From the NCBI RefSeq assembly GCF_003385185.1, contig NZ_PQHZ01000038.1, positions 1 to 63,598 on the forward strand: a stretch of DNA of 63,598 nucleotides, given 5' to 3'. The number at the start of each line of letters is the position of its first letter. Position 1 is the stretch's first letter. Source of the stretch: Amycolatopsis palatopharyngis (GTDB lineage Bacteria > Actinomycetota > Actinomycetes > Mycobacteriales > Pseudonocardiaceae). The translations under genes were made by a program, and so were the position numbers. Shown here piece after piece: positions 42,832-51,619 of this stretch. The notes under the pieces are model-generated. The model ran no database searches, was not told where the DNA came from, and saw only the letters and a program-made list of their open reading frames with translations.

Positions 42832-45800
42832 ATGGGCCGAAGAAGCCGATTGACATTACCTCACAACGGTCGCGCACGACCGAGATCACTGCGTCGCGCG
42901 ACGATTCTGGTCACGAGCGCCACCCTGGCGCTCGGACTCTCTTCCATGCCCGCGCTGGGGGCGCCGGCAAAGCCCGAACAGCCCGGGAATTCCGGAAGCC
43001 AGGCAACCGCGAACGCGCCCGAAGCGGGCAAGAACGCGGCGGGCGACGTGAACGTGCTGGTGTTCCACGGCCCGGCGGCCGAGCAGAACGATCCGGTCGT
43101 CAAGGCGACGGACGCCATCGAAGAACTGGGGGCGGCGAACGGATTCACCGTCGAGGAGTCCACGGATCCCGCCGTCTTCTCCGACAAGAACCTGGACAAG
43201 TACCGCGGAGTGGTCTTCCTTTCCGCCAAGGGCACCGAACTCACCACGGGCCAGGAGGACGCACTCGAGGGATACATCGAGGACGGCGGCGGATTCCTCG
43301 GTGTTCGTGACGCCGCGCGCGCACAGGAACGCTCCGAGTGGTTCACCGGCCTGATCGGCACCCGCCCGGTTGGTGCCCTTCCCGACCCGGAGGACGTCGC
43401 GGAGGTCACGGCGACCGGAGAGAACCCGCCGAACGAGATCGCGGCGAACCTCATCGACGATGACACCGCCACCAAGTGGCTGGCGTTCGACCCGACCGCC
43501 ACGATCACCTTCAAGCTCGCCGAGCCCGCGGTCATCGTCCACTATGCACTGGCCTCGGCGAACGACGCCGACGCCAGGGACCCGAAGGACTGGACCCTGC
43601 AGGGCTCCCAGGACGGGCAGAACTGGACGGACCTGGACACCAGGGCCGGGGAGGACTTCCCCAACCGGTTCCAGACCAAGGAGTACCGGTTCGACAACAC
43701 TGAGTCCTACCAGTACTACCGGCTGGACATCACCGCGAACGCCGGCGCTGGCCTGACCCAGCTGTCCGAGCTGCAGCTGTTCACCGGCGAGGCGACGGAA
43801 CCGCCGCCGGAACCGACAGTGCAGGAAGCGACGGTCAACGTCGTCGACCGGCAGCACCCGGCCAACGAGGGCCTGCCCCTCGACTGGACGCGGTCGGACA
43901 AGTGGACCAACTGGTCGCCGAACCCCATCGGCGAGGTGCACACTGTCGCCCAGGTCCAGGAGAAGACGTACGAGCCGGGTGAGGGCGCGAACGGCCCGTT
44001 CCATCCGATCTCCTGGTGTCGTGACTACGACGGCGGGCGTTCGTTCTACACCGGAATGGGCGGCACCGAGGGCAGCTACGCCGAGGACGCGTTCCGCGGC
44101 CACCTGCTCGGCGCACTCAAGTGGACCACCGGCATGGTCCGTGGCGACTGCCAGGCGACCATCGGCTCGAACTACGAGATCGAGCGGCTGACCGCGGAGA
44201 ACCAGCCCGGTCAGCTCGACCAGATCGGTGAGCCGCACGGACTGACGATCGCCCCGGACGGCACGGTCTTCTACATCGGCAAGGCGGCCTGCCCGTCCGG
44301 CCCGATCAAGGAGTGGGAGAACCCGGACGTCGGCCTCGGCTGCGGCACCATCCACCAGTGGAACCCGGCCACAGAGGACGTCAAGCTCCTCACGACGCTC
44401 GAGGTCATGGGTAACAGGGGCAGCGGCAGCGAACTCGTCAAGAACGAGGAAGGCCTCGTCGGCATGACCCTGGACCCCGACTTCCAGGACAACGGCTGGT
44501 TCTACGTTTTCTGGATGCCGCACGACTCGATCGACCGGGAGAACCGGATCGGTCAGCGGACGGTTTCGCGGTTCACCTATGACCACGAGACGGAGACGAT
44601 CGACCAGAACACTCGCAAGGACCTGCTGCACTGGGACACCCAGATCCACAGCTGCTGTCACGCGGGTGGCGGAATGGCCTTCGACAACGACGGCAACCTC
44701 TACATCGGTTCCGGTGACAACAACTCGTCACAGGGCTCGAACGGCTACTCCGGTAACAACTGGACCGACAAGTTCAACGGCATCTCGTTCCGGGATGCGC
44801 GTCGTACCTCCGGCAACACCAACCACCTCAACGGGAAGATCCTGCGGATCCACCCCGAGGACGACGGCACCTACACCATCCCCGAGGGCAACCTGTTCCC
44901 CGAGGCCGATGACCCGGGTGACAAGACTCGCCCCGAGATCTACGTGATGGGCGTGCGCAACATCTCGCGGCTGGCCTACGACAAGAAGAACGACTGGCTG
45001 ACCGCCGCCTGGGTCGGCCCGGACGCGGGCAAGCCGAGTCCGGAACTCGGACCGGCGAAGTACGAGACCGCGACCATCATCACCTCCGCGGGTAACCAGG
45101 GCTGGCCCTTCTGCATGGGCAACAAGCAGCCCTACCGCGATCGCAGCGACACCGACGCCAGCGTCCTGACCGGCTGGTACGACTGCGACAACCCGAAGAA
45201 CACCTCGCCGGCCAACACCGGCCTGGTGGACATCCCGCCCGTCCGGGACAACATGATCTGGTACTCGCCGAGTGGTGGCGGGCCGGTCTTCCCGACCCGC
45301 GACGACGGCAGCGGCATCCCCACCTACAACGACGAGGACGCCACCTACACCCAGCCGTACCTCAAGGGTGGCTGCCAGGCGATCATGGACGGTCCCACGT
45401 ACCACCGCTCCGAAGTGGACACCAAGAGCGGGGTCGCGTGGCCGGCACATTGGGACAACAAGTGGTTCATGGGCGACAACTGCAACCCGAACAACCGGGT
45501 CGCACTGACGGTCGACCCGGACACAGTGGACGAAGCCGCTCCCCCGGTCGCCGCCGAGTCGCTGCGCCACATCATCCGCGGTGGCGGTGGTGACAACGAG
45601 CTCCAGGCCTGGATGGACGCCAAGTTCGGTCCGGACGGTGCGCTCTACATGGTCGACTACGCGGGCGGTTTCTTCAGCCTGCACCCCAACCAGAAGCTGA
45701 TCAAGATCAGCTACAAGGGTGGTGCGGCCACCCCGGCACCGACCGCGACGGCGACCTCCCTGCACAACCGGCCGCTGACAGTCGCCTTCACCGGGGAAAA

Positions 45801-46869
45801 GTCCGGTGGCGTCTCGTACAAGTGGGACTTCGGTGACGGCAACACGTCCACCGAGGCCAACCCGAGGCACACCTACGCCAAGGTCGACAACTACACCGCG
45901 ACGCTGACGGTGACCTACGCCGACGGCGAGACGGCGACGACCGAGGTCGAGGTCGCCATCGAATGTGCCGTTCCGGACAACCGGGGCACAGTGTGGATCG
46001 GTGACACCGACACCGGTGTGACCAACCACAAGGTCGGCGACAGCTGCACGATCAACGATCTGATCGACGACGAGGGCGTCTGGGAGTCGCACGGAGCGTT
46101 CGTCGACCACGCCAACGCGGTGGTCAACCAGTTGAAGAAGGACGGGGTCATCTCCGGCAAGGAGAAGGGCAAGCTGTCCAGCGCGGCGGCCAAGTCCGAC
46201 GTCGGCAAGAAGGGCAGCACCGGATACGAGCCCATCTTCAACGGGACCCGCGAGTCCCTCGAGGGGTGGACTCAGGCTCCTGGCGGTCACTTCGAGCTGC
46301 GGCCGGACGGATCCCTGCGTGCGCGTGGTGGTCTCGGAATGCTGTGGTACTCGGCAAAGGAGTTCGGTGACTTCTCGCTGAAGCTCCAGTTCAAGGACAT
46401 CGCGGCCGAAGGCCACCGGGCGAACAGTGGTGTGTTCACCAGGTTCCCGAACCCGAACACTCCGCTGGACGAGCGTCCCGAATGCGGGAAGCAGGGAGCT
46501 GCTGCCAACTCGGCGGCCTGGGTCGCGATCTACTGCGGCCAGGAGGTTCAGATCTACGACGGGGAATCAGGAGAGCCCCAGAAGACCGGTTCGATCTACA
46601 ACTTCGACCCGGTGGGTCTGGACAAGGCCGGCGTGACGCCGAAGGGCCAGTGGAACAACTACGAGATCCGTGTTGTCGGACAGCACTACACGATCATCCG
46701 CAACGGCGTGGTGATCAACGAATTCGACAACACACCTGGCAAGCAGTCGTCGCGCCCCAGTGACCCACCGACCGACCTGCGTCAGTTCAGCAGCGGTTTC
46801 GTCGGGTTGCAGAACCACGGCGACAACGACCAGATCGAGTTCCGCAACATTCGGGTGCAGGAGCTGTAA
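42832..46869 (+). CDS. Secreted ThuA / PQQ-type sugar dehydrogenase / PKD / DUF1080 protein
   Basis: A 1345-residue multidomain protein with a Sec signal. Domain order: first part of a ThuA-like glutamine-amidotransferase fold (about 72-183), an F5/8-type discoidin domain set inside it (about 185-320), the rest of ThuA (about 328-443, ending HLLGALKWTTG), a PQQ-dependent glucose/sorbosone dehydrogenase propeller (about 453-963, with HAGGGMAFDNDG), a PKD domain (about 967-1043), a small module with CTINDLI (about 1044-1127), and a DUF1080 3-keto-disaccharide hydrolase-like domain (1130-1345). It looks made to bind and oxidise, then split, sugars outside the cell. ATG 42832 has GAAGGAG upstream. 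The CTINDLI module recurs in the next protein. Confidence 0.9.
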   Translation: MGRRSRLTLPHNGRARPRSLRRATILVTSATLALGLSSMPALGAPAKPEQPGNSGSQATANAPEAGKNAAGDVNVLVFHGPAAEQNDPVVKATDAIEELGAANGFTVEESTDPAVFSDKNLDKYRGVVFLSAKGTELTTGQEDALEGYIEDGGGFLGVRDAARAQERSEWFTGLIGTRPVGALPDPEDVAEVTATGENPPNEIAANLIDDDTATKWLAFDPTATITFKLAEPAVIVHYALASANDADARDPKDWTLQGSQDGQNWTDLDTRAGEDFPNRFQTKEYRFDNTESYQYYRLDITANAGAGLTQLSELQLFTGEATEPPPEPTVQEATVNVVDRQHPANEGLPLDWTRSDKWTNWSPNPIGEVHTVAQVQEKTYEPGEGANGPFHPISWCRDYDGGRSFYTGMGGTEGSYAEDAFRGHLLGALKWTTGMVRGDCQATIGSNYEIERLTAENQPGQLDQIGEPHGLTIAPDGTVFYIGKAACPSGPIKEWENPDVGLGCGTIHQWNPATEDVKLLTTLEVMGNRGSGSELVKNEEGLVGMTLDPDFQDNGWFYVFWMPHDSIDRENRIGQRTVSRFTYDHETETIDQNTRKDLLHWDTQIHSCCHAGGGMAFDNDGNLYIGSGDNNSSQGSNGYSGNNWTDKFNGISFRDARRTSGNTNHLNGKILRIHPEDDGTYTIPEGNLFPEADDPGDKTRPEIYVMGVRNISRLAYDKKNDWLTAAWVGPDAGKPSPELGPAKYETATIITSAGNQGWPFCMGNKQPYRDRSDTDASVLTGWYDCDNPKNTSPANTGLVDIPPVRDNMIWYSPSGGGPVFPTRDDGSGIPTYNDEDATYTQPYLKGGCQAIMDGPTYHRSEVDTKSGVAWPAHWDNKWFMGDNCNPNNRVALTVDPDTVDEAAPPVAAESLRHIIRGGGGDNELQAWMDAKFGPDGALYMVDYAGGFFSLHPNQKLIKISYKGGAATPAPTATATSLHNRPLTVAFTGEKSGGVSYKWDFGDGNTSTEANPRHTYAKVDNYTATLTVTYADGETATTEVEVAIECAVPDNRGTVWIGDTDTGVTNHKVGDSCTINDLIDDEGVWESHGAFVDHANAVVNQLKKDGVISGKEKGKLSSAAAKSDVGKKGSTGYEPIFNGTRESLEGWTQAPGGHFELRPDGSLRARGGLGMLWYSAKEFGDFSLKLQFKDIAAEGHRANSGVFTRFPNPNTPLDERPECGKQGAAANSAAWVAIYCGQEVQIYDGESGEPQKTGSIYNFDPVGLDKAGVTPKGQWNNYEIRVVGQHYTIIRNGVVINEFDNTPGKQSSRPSDPPTDLRQFSSGFVGLQNHGDNDQIEFRNIRVQEL

Positions 46870-46878
46870 CCAGGACAA

Positions 46879-46919
46879 CCGGGTCGGTGCGGTCTGCGTA
46901 GGCGGCCGCACCGACCCGG
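46879..46919 (+). terminator. Hairpin after the ThuA/PQQ gene
   Basis: A perfect 14-bp stem (46879-46892 with 46906-46919) and a 13-nt loop begin 10 bp after the stop of the 1345-residue protein. There is no T tract. It probably ends or weakens transcription before the cupredoxin-repeat gene. Confidence 0.7.
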
Positions 46920-46977
46920 CCTCAGCACATCGGGATGCTCAGTGAGCGCCCGGAATCACGAGAGGTGCAGCAATCCC

Positions 46978-49428
46978 ATGTTCCGTCGATTACTTTCCGC
47001 TCTACCGAGAGGCGCGACGCCAGGGCACCGCCGAGTGCCCGTCCGCCGGGTGTCGCTGGCCATGCTGGCATCGACACTGATGGCGCTGTGGCTCGTCCCG
47101 ACATCCGCGGCCGAGCAGGCTCAGGATGTGTCCCAGACCGCGGCCGCCGACCAGGTGCTCACCTGGACCGCGGGCGACAGCATGACCGATTACAACACCG
47201 CACCGACCGAGGCGACGGCCGGTGCCGCCACGATCGTCTTCGAGAACAGCACGGCCACCGGTAACACCTTCGGGATGTCACACACGCTGACGTTCGACAC
47301 CTCGACCCCGGGTTACAACCACGACGTCGACCTCAACATCGTCGCCAGCCCCTACGACTCCAACGGGGGCAAGCACCAGGCCCAGGTGAACCTGACGCCC
47401 GGCAAGTACCGCTACTTCTGCGCGATTCCCGGGCACGGCGAGATGGTCGGCGAGTTCGTGGTGACCGAAGGCGGAGGCGGCGAGGACATCACCCCGCCGC
47501 AGGTTTCCGCGGAGATCACCGGTGACCAGGACGCCGAAGGCAACTACATCGGCTCCGCGACCATCGCTGTCTCGGCCACCGACGCCGACTCCGGAGTCGC
47601 CTCGGTCGAGTACGAGATCGACGACACCGGCTTCCTGCCCTACACCGAGCCGGTGACAGTGGACGAGCCAGGTGACCACGCGGTCCAGTTCCGGGCCACG
47701 GACAACGCGGGCAACGCCTCGGAGACCGGCTCCGTGCCGTTCTCCATCGTCGAGCCCGCCCCGGACGACACCACCCCGCCGCAGGTAAGCGCCGAGGTCA
47801 CCGGTGACCAGGACGCCGAAGGCAACTACGTCGGCTCCGCAACCGTCGCCCTCACCGCCACCGACGCCGACTCCGGCGTCGCCTCCACCGAGTACCAGCT
47901 CGACGGTGGCGCCTACACGCCCTACACCGCACCGGTCGAGGTGAACACCGCCGGTGAGCACACCGTGAACTTCCGCGCCACCGACAACGCGGGCAACGTC
48001 TCCACGGTAGGCACCGAGTCGTTCACCGTGGTCGAGCCCGCGCCGGACGACACGACCCCGCCGCAGGTCAGCGCCGAGATCGCCGGTGACCAGGACGCCG
48101 AAGGCAACTACGTCGGCTCCGCAACCGTCACCGTCACCGCCACCGACGCCGACTCCGGCGTCGACACCGTCGAGTACCAACTCGACGGCGGCGCCTACCA
48201 GGCGTACACCGCACCGGTCACAGTGGACACCGCCGGCGAGCACACCGTGAGCTTCCGGGCGACCGACAACGCGGGCAATGTCTCCGCTGCTGGTTCGGTG
48301 TCATTCACGGTCGTCGAGCCCGCGCCGGACGACACCACCCCGCCGCAGGTCAGCGCCGAGATCGCCGGTGACCAGGACGCCGAAGGCAACTACGTCGGCT
48401 CCGCGACCGTCACCGTCACCGCCACCGACGCCGACTCCGGCGTCGACACCGTCGAGTACCAACTCGACGGCGGCGCCTACCAGGCGTACACCGCACCAGT
48501 CACAGTGGACACCGCCGGTGAGCACACCCTGCAGTACCGTGCCACCGACAACTCCGGCAACACCTCTGAGGCCGGTTCGGTCATCTTCACCATCACCGAG
48601 CCCGCCCCGGACGACACCACCGCCCCGGAGGTCAGCGGTGAGGTCAGCGGCGACCAGGACGCCGAAGGCAACTACGTCGGCTCCGCGACCGTCACCATTA
48701 CCGCCAGCGACGCCGACTCCGGCGTCGACACCGTCCACTTCGCCGTCGACGGCGGTTCCTACAGCCCCTACACGGAACCGATCGTCGTCAGCGAGCCGGG
48801 CGAGCACACGGTGAGTTTCCGGGCCACCGACAACGCGGGGAACACATCCGAGATCAGCTCGGTGTCGTTCGCCGTCGTTGCCGAGGACCCGGACGACACG
48901 ACACCGCCGCAGCTCAGCGGCGAGGTCGCCGGTGACCAGGACGCCGAAGGCAACTACGTCGGCTCCGCAACGGTCACTCTGTCCGCATCCGACAGCGGTT
49001 CCGGCGTGTTCGCGCTGCGGTACTCCCTCGACGGTGGCTCGTTCACGCCGTACAGCGACCCGCTCGTGCTCACCGAGCCCGGCGAGCACACGGTGCTGTA
49101 CCGGGCCACGGACAACGCGGGCAACGTCTCCGAGACCGGTTCACTGACCTTCACGGTCGTGGCATCGGACTCGGACGCCTGCCCCGGATCGGATGTCCGG
49201 GAAACGGTGATCATCGGTAACAACGACAGCACAGTGGCCAATGTCGACACCGGTGATGGCTGCACCATCAACGACCTGATCGACGAGAACGGCGAGTACG
49301 CCAACCACGGCAAGTTCGTCAAGCACGTACGGCAGGTCACCGACGCCCTCGTGGCGGACGGCATCATCTCCGAGCAGGAGAAGGGGCGCATCATGAACGC
49401 CGCGGCCCGCTCCGACGTCGGAAAGTAA
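46978..49428 (+). CDS. Secreted cupredoxin with six Ig-like (OmpL47-type) repeats
   Basis: An 816-residue exported protein: signal peptide (MLASTLMALWLVPTSAAEQ), a type I copper cupredoxin domain (about 45-165) with YFCAIPGHGEM carrying the Cys, His and Met ligands, six repeats of about 94 residues (about 170-730), and a C-terminal module with GCTINDLIDENGEY and a helical end. Each repeat has GDQDAEGNYVGSATV near its start and FRATDNAGN near its end. The cupredoxin could carry electrons between the multicopper oxidase and the PQQ protein. The ATG at 46978 is favoured because it precedes the signal peptide directly; GTG 46942 is possible. A near-perfect palindrome terminator follows. Confidence 0.88.
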   Translation: MFRRLLSALPRGATPGHRRVPVRRVSLAMLASTLMALWLVPTSAAEQAQDVSQTAAADQVLTWTAGDSMTDYNTAPTEATAGAATIVFENSTATGNTFGMSHTLTFDTSTPGYNHDVDLNIVASPYDSNGGKHQAQVNLTPGKYRYFCAIPGHGEMVGEFVVTEGGGGEDITPPQVSAEITGDQDAEGNYIGSATIAVSATDADSGVASVEYEIDDTGFLPYTEPVTVDEPGDHAVQFRATDNAGNASETGSVPFSIVEPAPDDTTPPQVSAEVTGDQDAEGNYVGSATVALTATDADSGVASTEYQLDGGAYTPYTAPVEVNTAGEHTVNFRATDNAGNVSTVGTESFTVVEPAPDDTTPPQVSAEIAGDQDAEGNYVGSATVTVTATDADSGVDTVEYQLDGGAYQAYTAPVTVDTAGEHTVSFRATDNAGNVSAAGSVSFTVVEPAPDDTTPPQVSAEIAGDQDAEGNYVGSATVTVTATDADSGVDTVEYQLDGGAYQAYTAPVTVDTAGEHTLQYRATDNSGNTSEAGSVIFTITEPAPDDTTAPEVSGEVSGDQDAEGNYVGSATVTITASDADSGVDTVHFAVDGGSYSPYTEPIVVSEPGEHTVSFRATDNAGNTSEISSVSFAVVAEDPDDTTPPQLSGEVAGDQDAEGNYVGSATVTLSASDSGSGVFALRYSLDGGSFTPYSDPLVLTEPGEHTVLYRATDNAGNVSETGSLTFTVVASDSDACPGSDVRETVIIGNNDSTVANVDTGDGCTINDLIDENGEYANHGKFVKHVRQVTDALVADGIISEQEKGRIMNAAARSDVGK
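47494..49165 (+). repeat. Six in-frame 282-bp tandem repeats
   Basis: Six copies of a 282-bp unit within the cupredoxin gene. Copies begin near 47494, 47776, 48058, 48340, 48622 and 48904. Copies three and four are almost identical at the DNA level over the first 200 bp, which points to recent duplication or gene conversion; the outer copies are more diverged. Confidence 0.9.
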
Positions 49429-49442
49429 CAGGAGGAACGCCT

Positions 49443-49478
49443 TTCCCCGGGTTCGTGCCGCGGCACGAACCCGGGGAA
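49443..49478 (+). terminator. 36-bp perfect palindrome terminator
   Basis: A fully symmetric palindrome with 18-nt half-sites (49443-49460 and 49461-49478) lies 14 bp after the stop of the cupredoxin-repeat gene. It should fold into a very stable hairpin and marks the end of the secreted copper/PQQ locus. Confidence 0.85.
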
Positions 49479-49568
49479 TCGTTGTTCGCGGCGGTTCACA
49501 GCCGCCCACCGGCAAGGCAGACTAGTCTCACCGTCCTGACCTATCAGGTGACAAAGGGAGAGAGTCTC

Positions 49569-50393
49569 GTGCGGAAATCGGCGAACGACGGCCTGCCCGC
49601 GGTGGACAAGCCGAGCTCGGCCCGGATCTATGACTACCTGCTCGGCGGCGAGCACAACTACGCCATCGACCGGGCATTCGCCGACAAGCAGGTAGAACTG
49701 GCGCCGGACATGCCCGCCGGGATGCGCTCGAACCGGGCCTTCATCGGCCGCGCTGTTCGGTTCGCACTGGAACGCGGGATAACTCAGTTCGTGGACATCG
49801 GTGCGGGCCTGCCCAGTCAGGGACAGGCGCACGAGATCGCCGACGAGGTCGCCCCGGACGTACGGGCCAGGGTCGTGTACATCGACAACGAGGAGATCGC
49901 GCACGCGCACTCCGAGATCCTGCTCGACGGCGAGGCCGACCCGGACCGGCACAAGGCGGTGTTCGCGGACTTCTTCGACAGCGAGGAACTGTGGGAGCAG
50001 GTACTCGACAGCGGGGTGATCAATCCCGACGAGCCCACCTGCCTGCTGATCACCGCCATCCTGCATTTCATGTTCCCCGAGCAGGAGCCGGAGAAGGCAC
50101 TGGCCTACTACCGCCACCAGCTGGCACCGGGAAGCCTGCTGGTACTCAGCCACATCTCCGACGGCCTCGATGACAAGAACACCCGCGAGGTCGTTCGCAA
50201 CTACTCGAAGACCACCAGCCCGGCTTGCCTGCGAACCCCGGACGAGATCGCCGAGTTCTTCGGGAATTGGGAACTGGTGGAGCCGGGGCTGGCATGGGCA
50301 CCCGAATGGCGGCCGGACGGCACCGAGCAGAACTGGTGGGGCGACGCGCCAGCCCGTGCGCGCTACATGTGCGGTATGGCCGCGAAGCCCTGA
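49569..50393 (+). CDS. SAM-dependent methyltransferase (DUF574 family)
   Basis: A 274-residue protein of the actinobacterial DUF574/Methyltransf_19 family: SSARIYDYLLGGEHNYAIDR at the start, VDIGAGLPSQG as the SAM-binding glycine motif, VVYIDNEEIAHAHSEILL, and ILHFMFPEQEPEKAL. The family is abundant in actinobacteria; substrates are mostly unknown. GTG 49569 with GGGAGAGA upstream places the start just before the conserved block; the longer frame to 49455 runs into the terminator. Confidence 0.9.
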   Translation: MRKSANDGLPAVDKPSSARIYDYLLGGEHNYAIDRAFADKQVELAPDMPAGMRSNRAFIGRAVRFALERGITQFVDIGAGLPSQGQAHEIADEVAPDVRARVVYIDNEEIAHAHSEILLDGEADPDRHKAVFADFFDSEELWEQVLDSGVINPDEPTCLLITAILHFMFPEQEPEKALAYYRHQLAPGSLLVLSHISDGLDDKNTREVVRNYSKTTSPACLRTPDEIAEFFGNWELVEPGLAWAPEWRPDGTEQNWWGDAPARARYMCGMAAKP

Positions 50394-50513
50394 CGGACAC
50401 TCCCGGCGACTCGAACGGGCCGTCGGTGGCCGCGCTCGGGTGGGTCTCCACTGTGGACTGGCTGGTTTCGGCGGAGGCGAGCCCGAACTCGGTCGTGTGC
50501 GCGGCGGCCGAAG

Positions 50514-50586
50514 TGTCAACTCGGCCCGCCAAACCTGCCAACTCACGCCCTCGAACTGCCAACTCGCGCCCCGGAACTGCCAACTC
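50514..50586 (+). repeat. Short tandem repeat array, TGCCAACTC units
   Basis: Four copies of TGYCAACTC at 50514, 50536, 50557 and 50578, spaced 22, 21 and 21 bp, with GC-rich spacers. In the frame of the downstream peptidase they read as repeated Cys-Gln-Leu. The array ends 3 bp before the point where peptidase homology begins. It lies within the 196-bp gap after the methyltransferase, which holds no other feature. Confidence 0.8.
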
Positions 50587-50589
50587 GGG

Positions 50590-51174
50590 TTGAACAAGCA
50601 CGGGGCCAAGCTCACGGCCAACGGCACGTTCGACGCCGCGACTGCCGAAGCGGTGACCGAATTCCAGCGGGAGCAGGGTCTGACCGCCAACGGCAAGGTC
50701 ACCGTCGAGACCTGGCGGGAACTGGTCGCCGGGGTCGGCGCGGTTGGTGGATACTCCTTGCCCATCGGCAAGAGCGTGCTGCCCCGCAGCGAGTACGACG
50801 ACCCGCACCACACCTACCCGGCCATCGATCTGCCGGTCGCGACGGGAACCTCCGTGTACGCGATCAACGGTGGCACCGCGGCCAAGATCGCGAACACGGG
50901 CGGCTGCGGCTACGGCGTGCGAATCACCGCGAGGGACGGCGGCGTCTACACCTACTGCCACTTCAAGCAGGCAGCCGTGGCCAGCGGCGAGGTCAAGGCG
51001 GGCCAACTGGTCGGCTACTCGGGCAATACCGGCCGTAGCAGCGGACCGCACCTGCACCTGCAGATCACCCGAAACGGCAAGCTGGTCTGCCCCCAGCGGC
51101 TGCTGCTGGCCATCTACGACGGAAAACAGGTTCCCTCGATCGGTTCGCTGCCCACCTCCGGCTGCTCCTACTGA
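50590..51174 (+). pseudogene. M23 (LytM) peptidase with peptidoglycan-binding domain, 5'-truncated
   Basis: The visible protein holds most of a PG-binding repeat (KLTANGTFDAATAEAV, FQREQGL) and a full M23 domain with zinc ligands in HHTYPAIDLP and GPHLHLQI. The signal peptide and the first strand of the PG-binding domain are missing: homology begins at LNKHGAKL immediately after the short repeat array. The only in-frame start nearby is TTG 50590, giving 194 residues with no export signal and no ribosome binding site. The gene probably lost its 5' end by recombination at the repeat. An unusual start farther upstream cannot be excluded, since the frame stays open to 50170. Confidence 0.65.
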
Positions 51175-51191
51175 GCTGAGCAGCCCCGAGC

Positions 51192-51236
51192 ACCCGGCAG
51201 GCTGTGGCGTCCCCCGCCGCCGCGGCCTGCCGGGGT
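51192..51236. terminator. Hairpin between convergent M23 and PspC genes
   Basis: An 11-bp stem with one bulged G (51192-51202 with 51225-51236) and a 22-nt loop lies in the 90-bp gap between the two convergent stops. It probably serves as a bidirectional terminator. Confidence 0.5.
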
Positions 51237-51264
51237 CCACTCCACCGAGAACCGCTCACCGAGG

Positions 51265-51462
51265 TCAGTGACCCCGGTCGGGCATGATGATCCACAAGAC
51301 GATGTACAGCAGCACCTGCGGTCCAGGCAGCAGGCAGGACAGTACGAACAGCAGGCGCACGTTCCTCGGCTTCCAGCCCAGCCGGTCGGCCAGCCCGGCA
51401 CAGACCCCGCCGAACACACGCCTGCCCCGCGGCCTCGTCAACGATTTCGTCGATGTCGTCAT
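51265..51462 (-). CDS. PspC-domain membrane protein
   Basis: A 65-residue protein with the PspC pattern RRVFGGVCAGLADRLGW followed by one hydrophobic segment (LLFVLSCLLPGPQVLLYIVLW) and a short tail. PspC proteins sit in the membrane and act in envelope stress sensing. ATG 51462 fits the family start, although GGAGG lies unusually close (1 nt), so the exact start is a little uncertain. It is divergent from the GTPase gene. Confidence 0.88.
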   Translation of the reverse strand: MTTSTKSLTRPRGRRVFGGVCAGLADRLGWKPRNVRLLFVLSCLLPGPQVLLYIVLWIIMPDRGH

Positions 51463-51619
51463 ACCTCCACGATGCGGCCTCGGGCGCCACTTCGCATCGG
51501 TGAAGACCCGGATCCGGACCCGGAGATACCCGGTGCGGGATCGGGTACGGGTGCTTTGCCGGGCCTCGCTACCATCGGCGCCCGTATGCGGTGAACCGAC
51601 AGCGGGACGGAGCGGACGA

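Noticed and set aside
44728..46416. A 562-codon open frame on the minus strand opposite the ThuA/PQQ gene, and similar long antisense frames (24462-25841, 3931-5016, 47278-48243).
   Set aside because: They lie opposite well-supported genes, have no family motifs or ribosome binding sites, and arise from the high third-position GC of the sense genes.
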